From an uncultured Bacillota bacterium (GTDB taxonomy: Bacteria > Bacillota_I > Bacilli_A > RFN20 > CAG-631): a stretch of 64,000 bases of DNA. A program made the translations under genes and the position numbers. The stretch spans positions 32,967 through 96,966 of the forward strand of contig CABUID010000006.1 of assembly GCA_902491575.1 (NCBI GenBank), in the 5' to 3' direction. Shown here one piece after another: positions 1 to 10,384 of the stretch (position 1 is the stretch's first letter; every line of letters begins with the position of its first letter). The notes beneath the pieces were generated by a model that did not search any database, had not been told where the DNA came from, and saw only the letters and a program-made list of their open reading frames with translations.

Positions 1-574
1 TATCTGAAAAATAAGTTTCTAAATATTGGTTTAACCAAATATTTCTATCCGACAACTGATCAATTTTATTCGAAATATTTAATATTTCTTTTCGCAATAG
101 TGAATCATCTTTTGGAGTTAAGTCACAAATTAAACGTTCAAAATTAGGATCTTGCATTTCGTAAAAATCAAAAAATATATCATCGATAATTTCACGTTTT
201 TTGACATTTAAAATAGCATTATCCATAATCGATATTTTATTGGTAAGATTTAAACGATGATGGTATTTTTTGACTAAAGACAATGAAAAACTATCAAAAG
301 TAGTAATATAAGCACTATCTACTTCTGCTGTTCTATGAACTAAAAGCTCATCTTTTGCCATTGTTTTGGTAATTCTTTCTTTCATTTCACGTGCTGCTGC
401 ATTTGTAAAAGTTAAAACTAAAAGTTCATTTGCCTTAACACCACTCAATAATATTCTTTTAATTCTTTCGGTTAAAACAGCTGTTTTTCCCGAGCCTGCT
501 CCAGCACTAACAATAATATTTTGACCTTGTGAATAAATGGCAGCTTGTTGCTCTAATGAAAACTTAATTGCCAT
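1..574 (-). CDS. addA: AddA helicase-nuclease subunit, N-terminal part (cut by window edge)
   Basis: This is the first 191 residues of a UvrD/Rep superfamily 1 helicase, read on the minus strand; the rest lies left of the window. A Walker A motif AGAGSGKT is at residues 24-31 and helicase motif Ia (TFTNAAAREMKERI) lies just after residue 60. With AddB it would form the AddAB nuclease that resects double-strand breaks and starts recombination at Chi. The ATG at 572-574 overlaps the end of addB by 11 bases and has a GGAAGGTG ribosome site inside addB, so the two genes are translationally coupled. The AddA assignment, rather than PcrA/UvrD, rests mainly on this neighbour. Confidence 0.9.
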   Translation of the reverse strand, partial: MAIKFSLEQQAAIYSQGQNIIVSAGAGSGKTAVLTERIKRILLSGVKANELLVLTFTNAAAREMKERITKTMAKDELLVHRTAEVDSAYITTFDSFSLSLVKKYHHRLNLTNKISIMDNAILNVKKREIIDDIFFDFYEMQDPNFERLICDLTPKDDSLLRKEILNISNKIDQLSDRNIWLNQYLETYFSD

Positions 575-2942
575 TAAAATCACCTTCCATTTCTACATCA
601 TTTTCATCTAAATAAATAAAATCATCATGTGTGACGAAACAACATTCTTTAAATTCACAAAATTTACAACTTTGATTTTTTCCATTTAATATTTTTGGAT
701 TAATATCAAATTCACATCGGTTAATTCCTTTAATGGCTTCTTTGATTTTTTCTTCTACTAAATTTGCAATTTCATCCATTTCCTCACTTGTCAATACTTT
801 TGCAAAGCGATAAAAAGATCCATCTTTATTTGTTTTCATGGATTTAATCATCGTTGAATTTTCATAATGTGGATCAAATAAAGATAAAATCGCTTTAGAA
901 GCATTGCTATAACCTTGATAAGCAATCGTATCTTTCAAAGTTTGAAAATAATCTTGATCTGCTTTCCATTGTTTAGGTAATAATTTTTGTAAATAAAAGC
1001 CACAGACTTCAACATTTTTAAATTCATTTGTATGTTTTATTAAATATAAATATATCGGTAATTGTAAAGAAAGTCCGTATTTAACTTTATTAACATCTAT
1101 TTCTGGATTGCTCGTTTTATAGTCAATAATTGCAACGTAAGTTTTATCATCCTGAATAGTATAAAGTATTTTATCGATATATCCTTTAAATAAAATATTA
1201 AATGGTTCAGTATATTCTACAAAAACTTGTTTTTCTGTAAGGATTTGATTTAAAGCCGAATTTTTTAAATTCTCCTGATTAATTTGAATAATATCTTTCA
1301 ACATTGACTTAAATTTATTCAAATAAAATAATGTAACCTTATCTTCAATATTTTTACATTGTTCTTCATAAACTTTTTCAAAATCAAAATCATTTTCTTT
1401 TGACAACTCCAATACTTTATGAAATACATTTCCAATATCAATACTTCTCGATGAAATATCTTTATTTAAATCAAGTAAATTGGCTAAATAAAATTTAAAA
1501 GAGCAAGCAAAATAATTATTAATCGATGAGTAAGAAATTTTTTTCTTTTTTGCGAAAATAAGTTCTCTTATTTTTTCACTATTAAAAGGCAAAAAAGCAT
1601 GATTATATTTTTTATAATCAATTTTATAAGTATTGGCGAGTATAGCTACTTCTTCATCATTTGTTTTTTGATAAATGGAATCATATTTTCGTGCTAGCAA
1701 TAGTTTATCTGCTAAAACAGAATAAGAAATCGAACTGTTTTTTATATACTTTTTGTCCACAACATCTTCTTCAATTAGAACAAATGATTTTGTAAAAGAA
1801 GAAAATGGTGATTTATCTTTATAAGAAAGTTGAATATTTGCATTTTTCATTAATAAACGATGAAATTTTTCTTTTGATAAAAGATTTAAGTCGTCACTTG
1901 TATCTAAGTTTATTTCATCTTTTTCTTTATCATTTAAAAAATCTTCATCTTTAAAAGTGGAAGGGTAAATGCCTTGATTAACAGACATGACAAAAATATA
2001 TTCATCTTCTTTTGTATTATAATGATCTAATTGAATGATTTCAACGGCATTTTTTAGTAATTGTGTGGGTCTTGTTGTGTTTTTTAATAGATATTTAAAT
2101 AGTTTTATCGATTCGTTAAAAGGCAAAAATAGGATTTGTTCAATAAGCTTTAATAATAAACTATAAACATCTCTTTCATTTGGATAATTTAAAAGGAACT
2201 CTTTTAAAGCTTTATTATAATCTTGATTATTTTCACATGATACGAGAAACTCCTTTATATATAATAAATCATACAAAGCAACATTTTCAGAAAGATTAAC
2301 CGGTAGATGATACATTTCAAAATATCTTTTTAAAGTAAAAAAATAGTCTTGATTTACATTGGCAATTTTTATTTTATTGATATCCACATTTTTTTGTAAT
2401 AATGAAGAAATCTCAATACATATTGCTTCCACTTCGTCTTCTAGTCTTTCGAAATGATAAATTGTTTTTACTCTTTTTTCACTTTCTTTAAAATCAATGA
2501 TATGATATTCATGCTGCATCGCATTTAAGATTTGAAGCAATTCTTTGCTGATAACATCAAATCCATAGACTAAAATTTTTTTTCCTTCGAGTGAAGCTTT
2601 AAAAAACTTATTTTCTTTTAAAAGGTGATTTTGCATTAATTCCTTTTTTATTGTCTGAATAGCTTCTAACTTCTTACTTTGATAAGTTTCTTTTTCATTT
2701 ACAAAGTACATATTTTCTAGATATTGTATAGCATTTTCAGGTTTAAAATGATAGTTTTTTACTAGATAATGAATGGCTTTCATATCATAGGAATAATACA
2801 AAGCCTCTTTCAATTGGACTTCATCCATAATTTTATAATTATGAAAAAAAGATAAAGAAGATACTGTTTTAATCACTTTTTCTTTACAATTACGAGGAAC
2901 TATTAACAATAAATCATCACATATATATTCCTTCAATTCCAT
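564..2942 (-). CDS. addB: AddB-like helicase/nuclease subunit with Fe-S PD-(D/E)XK domain
   Basis: A protein of about 792 residues. The C-terminal third carries a RecB-like PD-(D/E)XK nuclease: an Asp in the FKGYIDKI segment and an IDYKTS motif. The Cys arrangement matches the AddB iron-sulfur staple, with one Cys in CSFKF before the nuclease core and three in CKFCEFKECC near the C-terminus. No Walker A is visible in the N-terminal half, so it may act as a degenerate helicase scaffold that binds DNA and partners AddA. It is short against the usual 1,100-1,200 residues. I place the start at the third in-frame ATG (2942): GAGGG lies 7 bases upstream, and a TATAAT-like sequence sits within the longer reading frame. 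Confidence 0.85.
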   Translation of the reverse strand: MELKEYICDDLLLIVPRNCKEKVIKTVSSLSFFHNYKIMDEVQLKEALYYSYDMKAIHYLVKNYHFKPENAIQYLENMYFVNEKETYQSKKLEAIQTIKKELMQNHLLKENKFFKASLEGKKILVYGFDVISKELLQILNAMQHEYHIIDFKESEKRVKTIYHFERLEDEVEAICIEISSLLQKNVDINKIKIANVNQDYFFTLKRYFEMYHLPVNLSENVALYDLLYIKEFLVSCENNQDYNKALKEFLLNYPNERDVYSLLLKLIEQILFLPFNESIKLFKYLLKNTTRPTQLLKNAVEIIQLDHYNTKEDEYIFVMSVNQGIYPSTFKDEDFLNDKEKDEINLDTSDDLNLLSKEKFHRLLMKNANIQLSYKDKSPFSSFTKSFVLIEEDVVDKKYIKNSSISYSVLADKLLLARKYDSIYQKTNDEEVAILANTYKIDYKKYNHAFLPFNSEKIRELIFAKKKKISYSSINNYFACSFKFYLANLLDLNKDISSRSIDIGNVFHKVLELSKENDFDFEKVYEEQCKNIEDKVTLFYLNKFKSMLKDIIQINQENLKNSALNQILTEKQVFVEYTEPFNILFKGYIDKILYTIQDDKTYVAIIDYKTSNPEIDVNKVKYGLSLQLPIYLYLIKHTNEFKNVEVCGFYLQKLLPKQWKADQDYFQTLKDTIAYQGYSNASKAILSLFDPHYENSTMIKSMKTNKDGSFYRFAKVLTSEEMDEIANLVEEKIKEAIKGINRCEFDINPKILNGKNQSCKFCEFKECCFVTHDDFIYLDENDVEMEGDFNGN

Positions 2943-3030
2943 TTTCTTACCCTCGTATTTCATTATAACATAAACCATGGAGCTTTATATAGTTTTTTCC
3001 AATAGATACCTGCATTTTCATAAAAAATTT

Positions 3031-3059
3031 ATGACAACCTTAAGAAAATATGTTATAAT
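3031..3059 (+). promoter_or_regulatory. Sigma-A-type promoter of the SNF2 gene
   Basis: ATGACA (3031-3036) and a perfect TATAAT (3054-3059) are separated by 17 bases. The start codon of the SNF2-type gene is 30 bases downstream. Confidence 0.65.
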
Positions 3060-3088
3060 AAAGATTGACGCAATAAGAGGTGATGTAT

Positions 3089-6000
3089 ATGAACAAACTT
3101 GATCCAAAAGAAATTGTCAGAAATGCTATTGATGGATTAACTTATTCGAAAGCCTATGATTTATTTTTAAGTAAAAAGGTTACTCTTTCTTGCCATAGAA
3201 ACGAATTAGAACAAGATGTATATGAGGGAATTGTGACGGGAAAATCGAACAAATCCTACCCTGTAACAGCCGTGATCGATATAAATGGGAAAGTGGTCAA
3301 GGCCTCTTGCCAATGTGATTATTACTTAACTTATCCTGGTTATTGTAAACATATTTTAGCATTTTTATTACAAATTAATGAAATCACCAATAAAAAAGGA
3401 ACAGATGCTCTAACATCTTTATTACAAATTTATAAGAAAAATGTTTCTTTAAACATTTCTTTAACACCTATTTTTTATTCTTATAAATATGAAGCAGGAA
3501 TAGAATTTAAAATTGGTCGTGAAAACAAAAAATATTTTGTTAAAAATATTCCAGAGTTATACGATAATATCAATAATAATTATTATTTCAAATATGGTAA
3601 AGACTTAGAATTCATGCATACTTTATCTGCTTTTGATTCACAAAGTAAAACCATTTTAGAAGATTTATCGGATTATTTAAATTTTTATTCCTCTGACTCA
3701 AAGAGTTATTTTGATGGAAAAAGGAAATGTAAAATTCCTAAAATTGTCTTTAAGAAAATATTAGATATGTTTTTAGGCAAACAAATTGAATTTGTATTTG
3801 ATGAAGCACATTTTGATTTAATTTATACGAATGAAACGCCACAAATTGAACTATTATTTGAAAATGATACATTATCTATCAAAGATCGAAATAGTATGAA
3901 ATTATTTTCAATTGGTAGGAATCATTTTGTGATGAAAGATGATAAATTATACTGTATTGATAACACGATTCCTGCAGATTTGATTCCATTGATTAATGCT
4001 TTATATATTCGTCCTATTGAGTTTAATATAAAACTATATAATGAATTTTTTACTTATATTTACCCAAAAGTAAAAGATTTAGTCACTATCATCAATAAAG
4101 AAGCTTTTGAAAAAGAAAATAATTGTTCTTTATTACAAACAAATTGTTATCTTGATATTATTGATAATTGTTTATTTTTAAGGTATGAATATTTTTATGA
4201 AAATCTTCCTAGAGATGAGGCGATTAACCAAGGAATTTTTCCTAATACTGCTATGGAAGAAAACTTTACCGAGCAACTCCAATATTTCAACTTTACAAAA
4301 ACAACGAATAAAAATGAATATGTATTGGAAACCCTTGACTCTGCTTTAGAATTTATATTAACGGAACTCGATTCTTTAAAAGAAATTTCTACCGTTTACA
4401 TTAGTGACACCATTAAAAATTTGAAGCCAATTAAAGCGACAGGAAGTCCTGTAGGTATACGTTATTCAAATAACTGGTTAGAACTTATTTTTAATGATTC
4501 TTTTTGCAATGTCGACGAACTTCAAGATGTCTTATCTTCATTAAAAAAGAAAAAGAAATATCATTTATTAAAAAATGGTACTATTTTAAATTTACAAGAA
4601 AAATTTTTCCAGGATTTTGAAGAAATTGTGGATTCTGTTGGTCTTTCTAATCAAAAAATACAAAAGACAATGCAAATGTCTATTTTTAAAATTTTACAAT
4701 TAGAACGATTTGTCGACCAAAAAGAAATTCCTTCTGAAGCCATAAAGTTTTTACATGATTTAAGAAATTATAAAAATATCAATTACCCAATCGATAAAGA
4801 ACTTTCAAAAAGTTTGCGTGATTATCAAAAAGAAGGTGACCGTTGGTTATTTAATCTTACTTATTATCGTCTTAGTGGTATATTAGCCGATGATATGGGA
4901 TTAGGGAAAACACTTGAAATTATTACACTTTTAAAATCTGTTCGTACAAAGAATCCCAATATGATTGTAGCTCCCGCTTCTTTAACTTATAACTGGTATA
5001 ATGAATTTCAAAAATGGACTCCTAATTTAAACATTTTGTTAATTACCGGAAATGGTCCGACACGTGAAAAATTAATCCGTCAAATTCAACCAGGACAAAT
5101 TATTATCACTTCCTATGATTATTTAAAAAGAGATTTAGATATTTATAAAAAAATGAGTTTTCATTTCATGATTGTTGATGAAGCACAAGCTATTAAAAAC
5201 TATCAAACCAAAAACGCTGAAGCAGTAAAAGAAATAAAATGCGTAAGTCGCTTTGCTATTACTGGTACTCCAATTGAAAATTCATTAGCGGATTTATGGT
5301 CTATTTTTGATTTTTGTTTGCCAGGTTATTTAAAATCTTATGAAAATTTTAAAAATGAATTTGAAATTAATATCATTAAAAATCATGATTTAGAAGCTCT
5401 TGAACGTTTAAATCATCAAATTGCTCCATTCATTTTAAGAAGAACAAAAAGCGAAGTATTACGTGAACTACCCGCCAAATTCGAACAAATTATTTATTCA
5501 CCAATGTCTGAAGAGCAAGAAAATGTTTATAATGCAACTTTATTACAAGCACGTGATAAAATCATACAATCGAATGCAGAAAATAAAATGTATATTTTTT
5601 CTATGCTAACACGTTTAAGACAAATTTGTTGTCATCCTAAACTTTACATCGAAAATTATGCAGGAGATAGCGCAAAACTAAATTTAACAAAAAATATAAT
5701 TTATGATGCTATTCACTCGAATCATCGTCTCTTAATTTTTTCACAATTTACTTCTATGTTAGATATTTTAGATGAAATGCTTGTTAATGAAGAAATCCAA
5801 CATTTTAAATTGACGGGTACTACACCAAGTGATGAACGTTTTCGTTTGGTGGATGAATTTAATAAAAATGAAAATATAAAAGTATTTTTAATTTCTTTGA
5901 AAGCAGGTGGAACAGGCTTGAATCTTACAGGAGCAGATACAGTTATTCATTATGACCCTTGGTGGAATTTCTCAGCTGAAAATCAAGCTTCTGACCGTGT

Positions 6001-6196
6001 TCACCGTATCGGCCAAAAAAATAATGTTCAAATTATTAAGATGATAACCAAAGACTCCATTGAAGAAAAAATTCTTAATCTGCAAAATAAAAAGAAAGAA
6101 TTATTTGACAAAGTCGTTAGTGAAGAAAACAATATTCTTTCAAAACTTACGAATGAAGAACTATTATCTTTATTTAATATTCCTGAAAAAAAATAA
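3089..6196 (+). CDS. SWIM zinc-finger SNF2-family DEAD/DEAH ATPase
   Basis: A Snf2/Rad54-like double-stranded DNA translocase of 1,035 residues. Near the N-terminus is a SWIM zinc finger, CxC-x9-CxH, with C74, C76, C86 and H88. The ATPase core follows a long linker: motif I DDMGLGKT near residue 600, DEAQ (motif II) near 695, and a RecA-like second lobe ending in the SNF2 motif VI segment SDRVHRIGQ. Members remodel protein-DNA complexes; the bacterial SWIM-SNF2 class has no well-defined substrate. The start at 3089 is chosen because AAGAGG lies 8 bases upstream, while the earlier in-frame GTG and ATG codons are too close to it. It is a plus-strand gene in a mainly minus-strand region. Confidence 0.92.
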   Translation: MNKLDPKEIVRNAIDGLTYSKAYDLFLSKKVTLSCHRNELEQDVYEGIVTGKSNKSYPVTAVIDINGKVVKASCQCDYYLTYPGYCKHILAFLLQINEITNKKGTDALTSLLQIYKKNVSLNISLTPIFYSYKYEAGIEFKIGRENKKYFVKNIPELYDNINNNYYFKYGKDLEFMHTLSAFDSQSKTILEDLSDYLNFYSSDSKSYFDGKRKCKIPKIVFKKILDMFLGKQIEFVFDEAHFDLIYTNETPQIELLFENDTLSIKDRNSMKLFSIGRNHFVMKDDKLYCIDNTIPADLIPLINALYIRPIEFNIKLYNEFFTYIYPKVKDLVTIINKEAFEKENNCSLLQTNCYLDIIDNCLFLRYEYFYENLPRDEAINQGIFPNTAMEENFTEQLQYFNFTKTTNKNEYVLETLDSALEFILTELDSLKEISTVYISDTIKNLKPIKATGSPVGIRYSNNWLELIFNDSFCNVDELQDVLSSLKKKKKYHLLKNGTILNLQEKFFQDFEEIVDSVGLSNQKIQKTMQMSIFKILQLERFVDQKEIPSEAIKFLHDLRNYKNINYPIDKELSKSLRDYQKEGDRWLFNLTYYRLSGILADDMGLGKTLEIITLLKSVRTKNPNMIVAPASLTYNWYNEFQKWTPNLNILLITGNGPTREKLIRQIQPGQIIITSYDYLKRDLDIYKKMSFHFMIVDEAQAIKNYQTKNAEAVKEIKCVSRFAITGTPIENSLADLWSIFDFCLPGYLKSYENFKNEFEINIIKNHDLEALERLNHQIAPFILRRTKSEVLRELPAKFEQIIYSPMSEEQENVYNATLLQARDKIIQSNAENKMYIFSMLTRLRQICCHPKLYIENYAGDSAKLNLTKNIIYDAIHSNHRLLIFSQFTSMLDILDEMLVNEEIQHFKLTGTTPSDERFRLVDEFNKNENIKVFLISLKAGGTGLNLTGADTVIHYDPWWNFSAENQASDRVHRIGQKNNVQIIKMITKDSIEEKILNLQNKKKELFDKVVSEENNILSKLTNEELLSLFNIPEKK

Positions 6197-6210
6197 TTTT
6201 TTATCCACAT

Positions 6211-6249
6211 AAAAAGGAATGAATTTTGTTACAATTCATTCCTTTTTTT
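6211..6249. terminator. Bidirectional intrinsic terminator between convergent genes
   Basis: A perfect stem AAAGGAATGAATT / AATTCATTCCTTT with a short loop has T-runs on both sides. It separates the SNF2 gene (plus) from the ABC permease gene (minus). Confidence 0.85.
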
Positions 6250-6259
6250 ATTTATTTAA

Positions 6260-7084
6260 TTATTTTATATCTTTTTTCTTAAAAATCAAAATCGATAACG
6301 TTATGAATAAACCAGAAAAAAGAACGGGAGGAAAGAGAATTTTCATCACTTGTTGATTTGTATAGGTTGTTCCTTTTCCAATAACATAAGCTAAATTATT
6401 ATAAATATTTGTATCAATTAAAAAATTCAAAAAGTCAACGAGTCCTTTTTTACTTTCATTGGTTTCTATAATACTTACATAAACTTCGAATACTAAAGGT
6501 AATGAACTTAATAAAATACATACTGCAACAAAACAAACAATTGCTGTTCCTGAATTTTTCATAAATACACAAAAAAATGAAACTAAAGCGGCAATAAATA
6601 CATAATTAATAATAACAAACATTAACGATTCCAAAAAATAAAGAAATTCCGAATTAGCTGTTGTTGCATCGGTATATTTGAAAAACATTAACGATATCAA
6701 TAAAGATAATAAAGCTTGAATTAAAATAACACCAAAAATAATAATAAAACTGGATAAAAAGATAGATAAAAATATCTTTAAACGTGAATTACCACATATT
6801 ATTTTATTTCGTATAGTTCCATGTGAAAAATCTTTAAAAATAATAATCGTCACGAAAATAGGTAGCAAAAGGCCAAAATTATTTGTCGCAGAAAAAGAAT
6901 TAAAAAACAAATATTTTGCCGTTACTATAAAAAACTCTATTTCTCCATCAATATTAATATTATCAGCCAAAAGCTTATTGAGTAAAGGTGTAAAAACAGC
7001 CATAACTGCACCAATAATACAAATGATTAGAAATAATTTATCTTTTATAATCCTTTTCAAATCTGTTTTCAATAAGTTACCCAT
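6260..7084 (-). CDS. ABC-2 type transporter permease
   Basis: A 274-residue integral membrane protein with about six hydrophobic segments, starting with a cytoplasmic MGNLLKTDLKRIIKDK leader and a first helix near residues 15-35. This arrangement is typical of ABC-2 permeases of the bacitracin/lantibiotic-resistance (BcrB/LanE/LanG-like) group. It forms an exporter with the ATPase encoded just upstream, whose reading frame overlaps its start by 8 bases. The substrate cannot be read from the sequence; peptide-antibiotic efflux or immunity is the usual role of such two-gene pairs. Confidence 0.82.
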   Translation of the reverse strand: MGNLLKTDLKRIIKDKLFLIICIIGAVMAVFTPLLNKLLADNINIDGEIEFFIVTAKYLFFNSFSATNNFGLLLPIFVTIIIFKDFSHGTIRNKIICGNSRLKIFLSIFLSSFIIIFGVILIQALLSLLISLMFFKYTDATTANSEFLYFLESLMFVIINYVFIAALVSFFCVFMKNSGTAIVCFVAVCILLSSLPLVFEVYVSIIETNESKKGLVDFLNFLIDTNIYNNLAYVIGKGTTYTNQQVMKILFPPVLFSGLFITLSILIFKKKDIK

Positions 7085-8000
7085 TATGTTTTCCTCCTAT
7101 AAGAGTTAAATAATAATCTTCAATATTTGTTTCATTACGTGTTATACTTTCTATTTTTAAATTAGCTTGAACAATATCAAAAACAATAGGATTCAAATCA
7201 CAATCACCATATATTTGAACACCATTATTGATCATCACAAAGTCTTCCTCTTTATGATACTTTAAAACAATTTCTTTTAAATGTTCTACATTATCCACTT
7301 TAATAGAAATACTATTTCTACATTCCTTTTTTAAGTCCTCACAAGTAATTTCTTTTAAAATATGTCCTTTAGAAATAATACCATATTTTGTAGCCACTAA
7401 TGAAAGTTCTGTTAAAATATGAGAGGAAATTAAAAATGTTATTCTTTTTTCTTGATTCAAACGAATAATTAATTCTCTGATTTCAACAATCCCTGCTGGA
7501 TCTAAACCATTCATTGGTTCATCCAATATGATAAACTCCGGTTCGGATAAAAGAGCCATTGCTATTCCTAAACGTTGTCTCATTCCCAAGGAAAAATCTC
7601 CAGCTTTTTTATGATTATTTAAAAGTTGACTTAATCCTACTTCCTCTAAAACCTCTTTGATTTTCTCTTCATTATTCTTACCGACTATTTGTCCTTGCAT
7701 TTTTAAATTATCGTAAGCCGAAAAATTCAAATAAATAGAAGGGGTTTCAACAATCGCACCTATTTTATTTCTAGTTTGGATGATATCTTCATTTTCGCTT
7801 GAAACTCCAAACAATTCATAACTACCTGATGTAGGGAAAATAAGGCCTGTTATCAAACGGATAATAGTTGTTTTTCCCGAACCATTTTCACCAACAAATC
7901 CATAAATATCTCCTTTGGCAATATTCATATTTACATCTTTTAAAGCATATTGCCCTTTATAAACTTTCGTTAAATTATGGGTTTTTAATATATAATCCAT
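7077..8000 (-). CDS. ABC transporter ATP-binding protein (BcrA/LanF-like)
   Basis: A 307-residue ATPase with Walker A GENGSGKT near residue 37, signature SLGMRQRLGIA near 139, and Walker B FIILDEPMNGLD. A C-terminal extension of about 90 residues is typical of the drug/bacitracin exporter subfamily. The start at 8000 is supported by an AAAGGAAAG ribosome site. The two genes form a minimal exporter operon; no two-component system or structural peptide gene lies beside it. Confidence 0.88.
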   Translation of the reverse strand: MDYILKTHNLTKVYKGQYALKDVNMNIAKGDIYGFVGENGSGKTTIIRLITGLIFPTSGSYELFGVSSENEDIIQTRNKIGAIVETPSIYLNFSAYDNLKMQGQIVGKNNEEKIKEVLEEVGLSQLLNNHKKAGDFSLGMRQRLGIAMALLSEPEFIILDEPMNGLDPAGIVEIRELIIRLNQEKRITFLISSHILTELSLVATKYGIISKGHILKEITCEDLKKECRNSISIKVDNVEHLKEIVLKYHKEEDFVMINNGVQIYGDCDLNPIVFDIVQANLKIESITRNETNIEDYYLTLIGGKHNG

Positions 8001-8215
8001 ATGTTTTCTTTCCTTTCCAAAGTAATTTCTTTTTTATTTTACCACAAATATTATTCTATTTATATAAATAAAGAAAAAATAAACATTTCTTTAATCACAA
8101 TTAAAACTTTTTTTAACAAAAAAAAGATATAAATTATATATTAACATTCTCATTTTTTATCTATCTTAAGAAAGTTATTGTATCCTTATATCTTTTTTAT
8201 TTTTATTAACTAACT

Positions 8216-9754
8216 TTATGAATCTATTTTAACAAAATAAGGTAATCTTTCAATAGGAACATCAATTTCAATGATTTGATTGCCTAAATATTCTTTATTT
8301 GTATCATCAAGCCATCTTCCCTTTGGTAAAATTACTTTTCGACGATATGTGTTTTTCATTACCACTGGGGCAACTAAATATTTATCTCCTAACATGAATT
8401 CATCTTTTACACATTCATATCCATCTTCTGGAAATTCAAAAGCTAAACTTCTTATGATTGGAGATCCATCTTGACTTGCCTTTAAAACAAGTTGTTGAAT
8501 ATACTGATTTAATTTTAAATGAAGATCACAACACTTTTTGACAATAGCTAAGTTTTCTTTAGACAAGGCCACCCATGGAGCTAAAGAAAATTGCATCATC
8601 GGGAAAAACGTTGCCACTTGAGCATAACGTACAAATAATTCTTGGTCAATACTTTGATAATTATTGGCAATAAAATCGCCAACTAAACCTCCTCCAATCA
8701 TATCCGGACAACAATAAATATAACCAAGTAAAGACATTACAATTCCATTTGGAATAAGCGTATTGATTCCTCTTTCGTTCCAAGAATGTTTCTTATCTGT
8801 TAAACGTTGCGCTAATCCTTTCCCTTGCATATTAAAACAAGCTCTCATTTCATTTAAGGAGTATTTTGTTGCAAATTCTGAATAAAGTCTTGATTGATGT
8901 ACTCTGGCTATGTCTTGGTAAAAGCGACCACCCTCTGGGTAAAATTCATCGTCTGATCCATCAAATTTAAAACCATCTATTCCATATTCATTCTGCAAAT
9001 AATCACATTGCTCTGTTAACCATTGCTTTGCTTGAGGGGTTGTTAAATCCAACACTGCACTATAACCATCCCACCAGTTCATGATTTTCACATTACTGTT
9101 TTCTTTTTCTTTATAAAATATACCTTTTGGCTCATTTTCTCGAAAAATAAAACTATCTGGTGAAACGCAAGGAACTAGCCATAACATAACTTTAAAGCCT
9201 AAAGAATGCAATTCCTCTATCATTTTTTTAGGATTTGGAAAATGACGTGCATTAAATTCCCATACACCATAATCTTCTTGCCAACCATCATCAATCATTA
9301 AAATACCGGGTTGAAATCCATTTTCAATAATCGAATGAGCATATTTTAAAACTTTTTCTTGAGTTGGTTTCCAATTCATTTCAATCCAAGTATTATATTG
9401 CGGCAATGAAAACATGTCCATTAAAGGTGTATGATGATCTAAATGAAAATATCTTTGTACACAATCATAATAAGCTTCTTTAAGATTTTTTGTTTGATCA
9501 TGTATGGTTAATGGATAAAGACTATCCACAATTAAGACTTTATTTTTTATTTGGTAACAAATTGGCTCATTACTATAAAAATAACGACCTTTTGAGGATA
9601 TGAAAAAAGAGGTGACCTGATTGCCGTAATGTGATTGATTTAAGTCGGTTAAAGGATAATCCTCTTCATAAGGCATACAAACACCATGGTCAACGACTCC
9701 TCCCCACCAGTATTCATTATCTAAAAAAACAATTTCTTGGTGATATTTATACAT
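8216..9754 (-). CDS. Glycoside hydrolase family 31 protein (alpha-glycosidase)
   Basis: A 512-residue cytoplasmic enzyme; no signal peptide is visible. The TIM-barrel landmarks of GH31 are present: GILMIDDGWQ, the strand FKVMLWLVPCVSPDS, and GIDGFKFDGSD, whose Asp265 is in the position of the catalytic nucleophile. The general acid/base probably lies in the TDKKHSWNERG region (by analogy, not certain), followed by a CCPDMIGGG loop. Expected reaction: retaining hydrolysis of an alpha-linked glucoside, xyloside or galactoside. It is shorter than typical 650-800 residue GH31 enzymes, with a reduced N-terminal beta domain. Specificity is not predictable. A terminator separates it from pduL upstream, so it likely has its own promoter. 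Confidence 0.85.
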   Translation of the reverse strand: MYKYHQEIVFLDNEYWWGGVVDHGVCMPYEEDYPLTDLNQSHYGNQVTSFFISSKGRYFYSNEPICYQIKNKVLIVDSLYPLTIHDQTKNLKEAYYDCVQRYFHLDHHTPLMDMFSLPQYNTWIEMNWKPTQEKVLKYAHSIIENGFQPGILMIDDGWQEDYGVWEFNARHFPNPKKMIEELHSLGFKVMLWLVPCVSPDSFIFRENEPKGIFYKEKENSNVKIMNWWDGYSAVLDLTTPQAKQWLTEQCDYLQNEYGIDGFKFDGSDDEFYPEGGRFYQDIARVHQSRLYSEFATKYSLNEMRACFNMQGKGLAQRLTDKKHSWNERGINTLIPNGIVMSLLGYIYCCPDMIGGGLVGDFIANNYQSIDQELFVRYAQVATFFPMMQFSLAPWVALSKENLAIVKKCCDLHLKLNQYIQQLVLKASQDGSPIIRSLAFEFPEDGYECVKDEFMLGDKYLVAPVVMKNTYRRKVILPKGRWLDDTNKEYLGNQIIEIDVPIERLPYFVKIDS

Positions 9755-9768
9755 ATTTTTTCCCTTTC

Positions 9769-9797
9769 AAAAAAAATGCTCTAAAGCATTTTTATTT
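9769..9797 (-). terminator. Terminator after pduL
   Basis: On the minus strand, AAAATGCT and AGCATTTT form a hairpin with a tiny loop followed by a T-run, directly after the pduL stop codon and before the GH31 gene. Confidence 0.75.
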
Positions 9798-10364
9798 TAT
9801 AATTTCTCCATATTGTTCTTTGCCACACATTGCAGCATTGGATTCATCTGTATCAATGTGCATTGCTAAACTATATGTATTGGATACTCGAACAACTACA
9901 TCATCAAAAATAAGTGAACGACCATCTGTATTTAATTTTACTTTAACAATTTGACCATTTGTTACATTTAGTTCTTTAGCATCCTTTTCTGTAGCATGAA
10001 TATGTCTTTTTGCAACAATAACGCCCTCTTTGATTTCTACTTGTCCTTTAGGGCCAACTAATGTACATCCTGGTGTATTGGCTACATCACCGGATTCTTT
10101 TACTACTCCTATAATCCCAATAGATCTTGCATCTGTCATTGATAATTCAACTTGATTCGCTTTTCTAAATGGTCCTAAAATAGATACGTTAGCTAGTTCT
10201 TTTTTTGGACCTACCACTGTAACTCTTTCTTCACAAGCATATTGTCCTGGTTGAGAAAGCATTTTTTTAACATGTAACTTTGCCTCATCACCAAATAATA
10301 CTTTAAAGGTTTCCTCTGTAAGGTGTACATGTCTTGCAGATGTTTCAACTAAAAATTTACTCAT
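9792..10364 (-). CDS. pduL: Phosphate propanoyltransferase / phosphotransacetylase, PduL family
   Basis: A 190-residue protein with both PduL beta-barrel repeats and the zinc-binding histidine motifs SARHVHLT (near residue 10), AKRHIHAT (near 118) and MHIDTDESNAA (near 168). PduL converts acyl-CoA plus phosphate into acyl phosphate plus CoA. There are no microcompartment shell genes nearby and no N-terminal encapsulation peptide, so this is most likely the housekeeping form that makes acetyl phosphate for substrate-level ATP synthesis. It lies 20 bases downstream of the lipid kinase gene with an AAAGGAG ribosome site, probably in the same transcript. Confidence 0.92.
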   Translation of the reverse strand: MSKFLVETSARHVHLTEETFKVLFGDEAKLHVKKMLSQPGQYACEERVTVVGPKKELANVSILGPFRKANQVELSMTDARSIGIIGVVKESGDVANTPGCTLVGPKGQVEIKEGVIVAKRHIHATEKDAKELNVTNGQIVKVKLNTDGRSLIFDDVVVRVSNTYSLAMHIDTDESNAAMCGKEQYGEIIK

Positions 10365-10384
10365 TTTATTATTCTCCTTTTATC

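Noticed and set aside
6028..6210. Minus-strand ORF in the SNF2 gene end
   Set aside because: Antisense shadow of the helicase C-terminus and the terminator.
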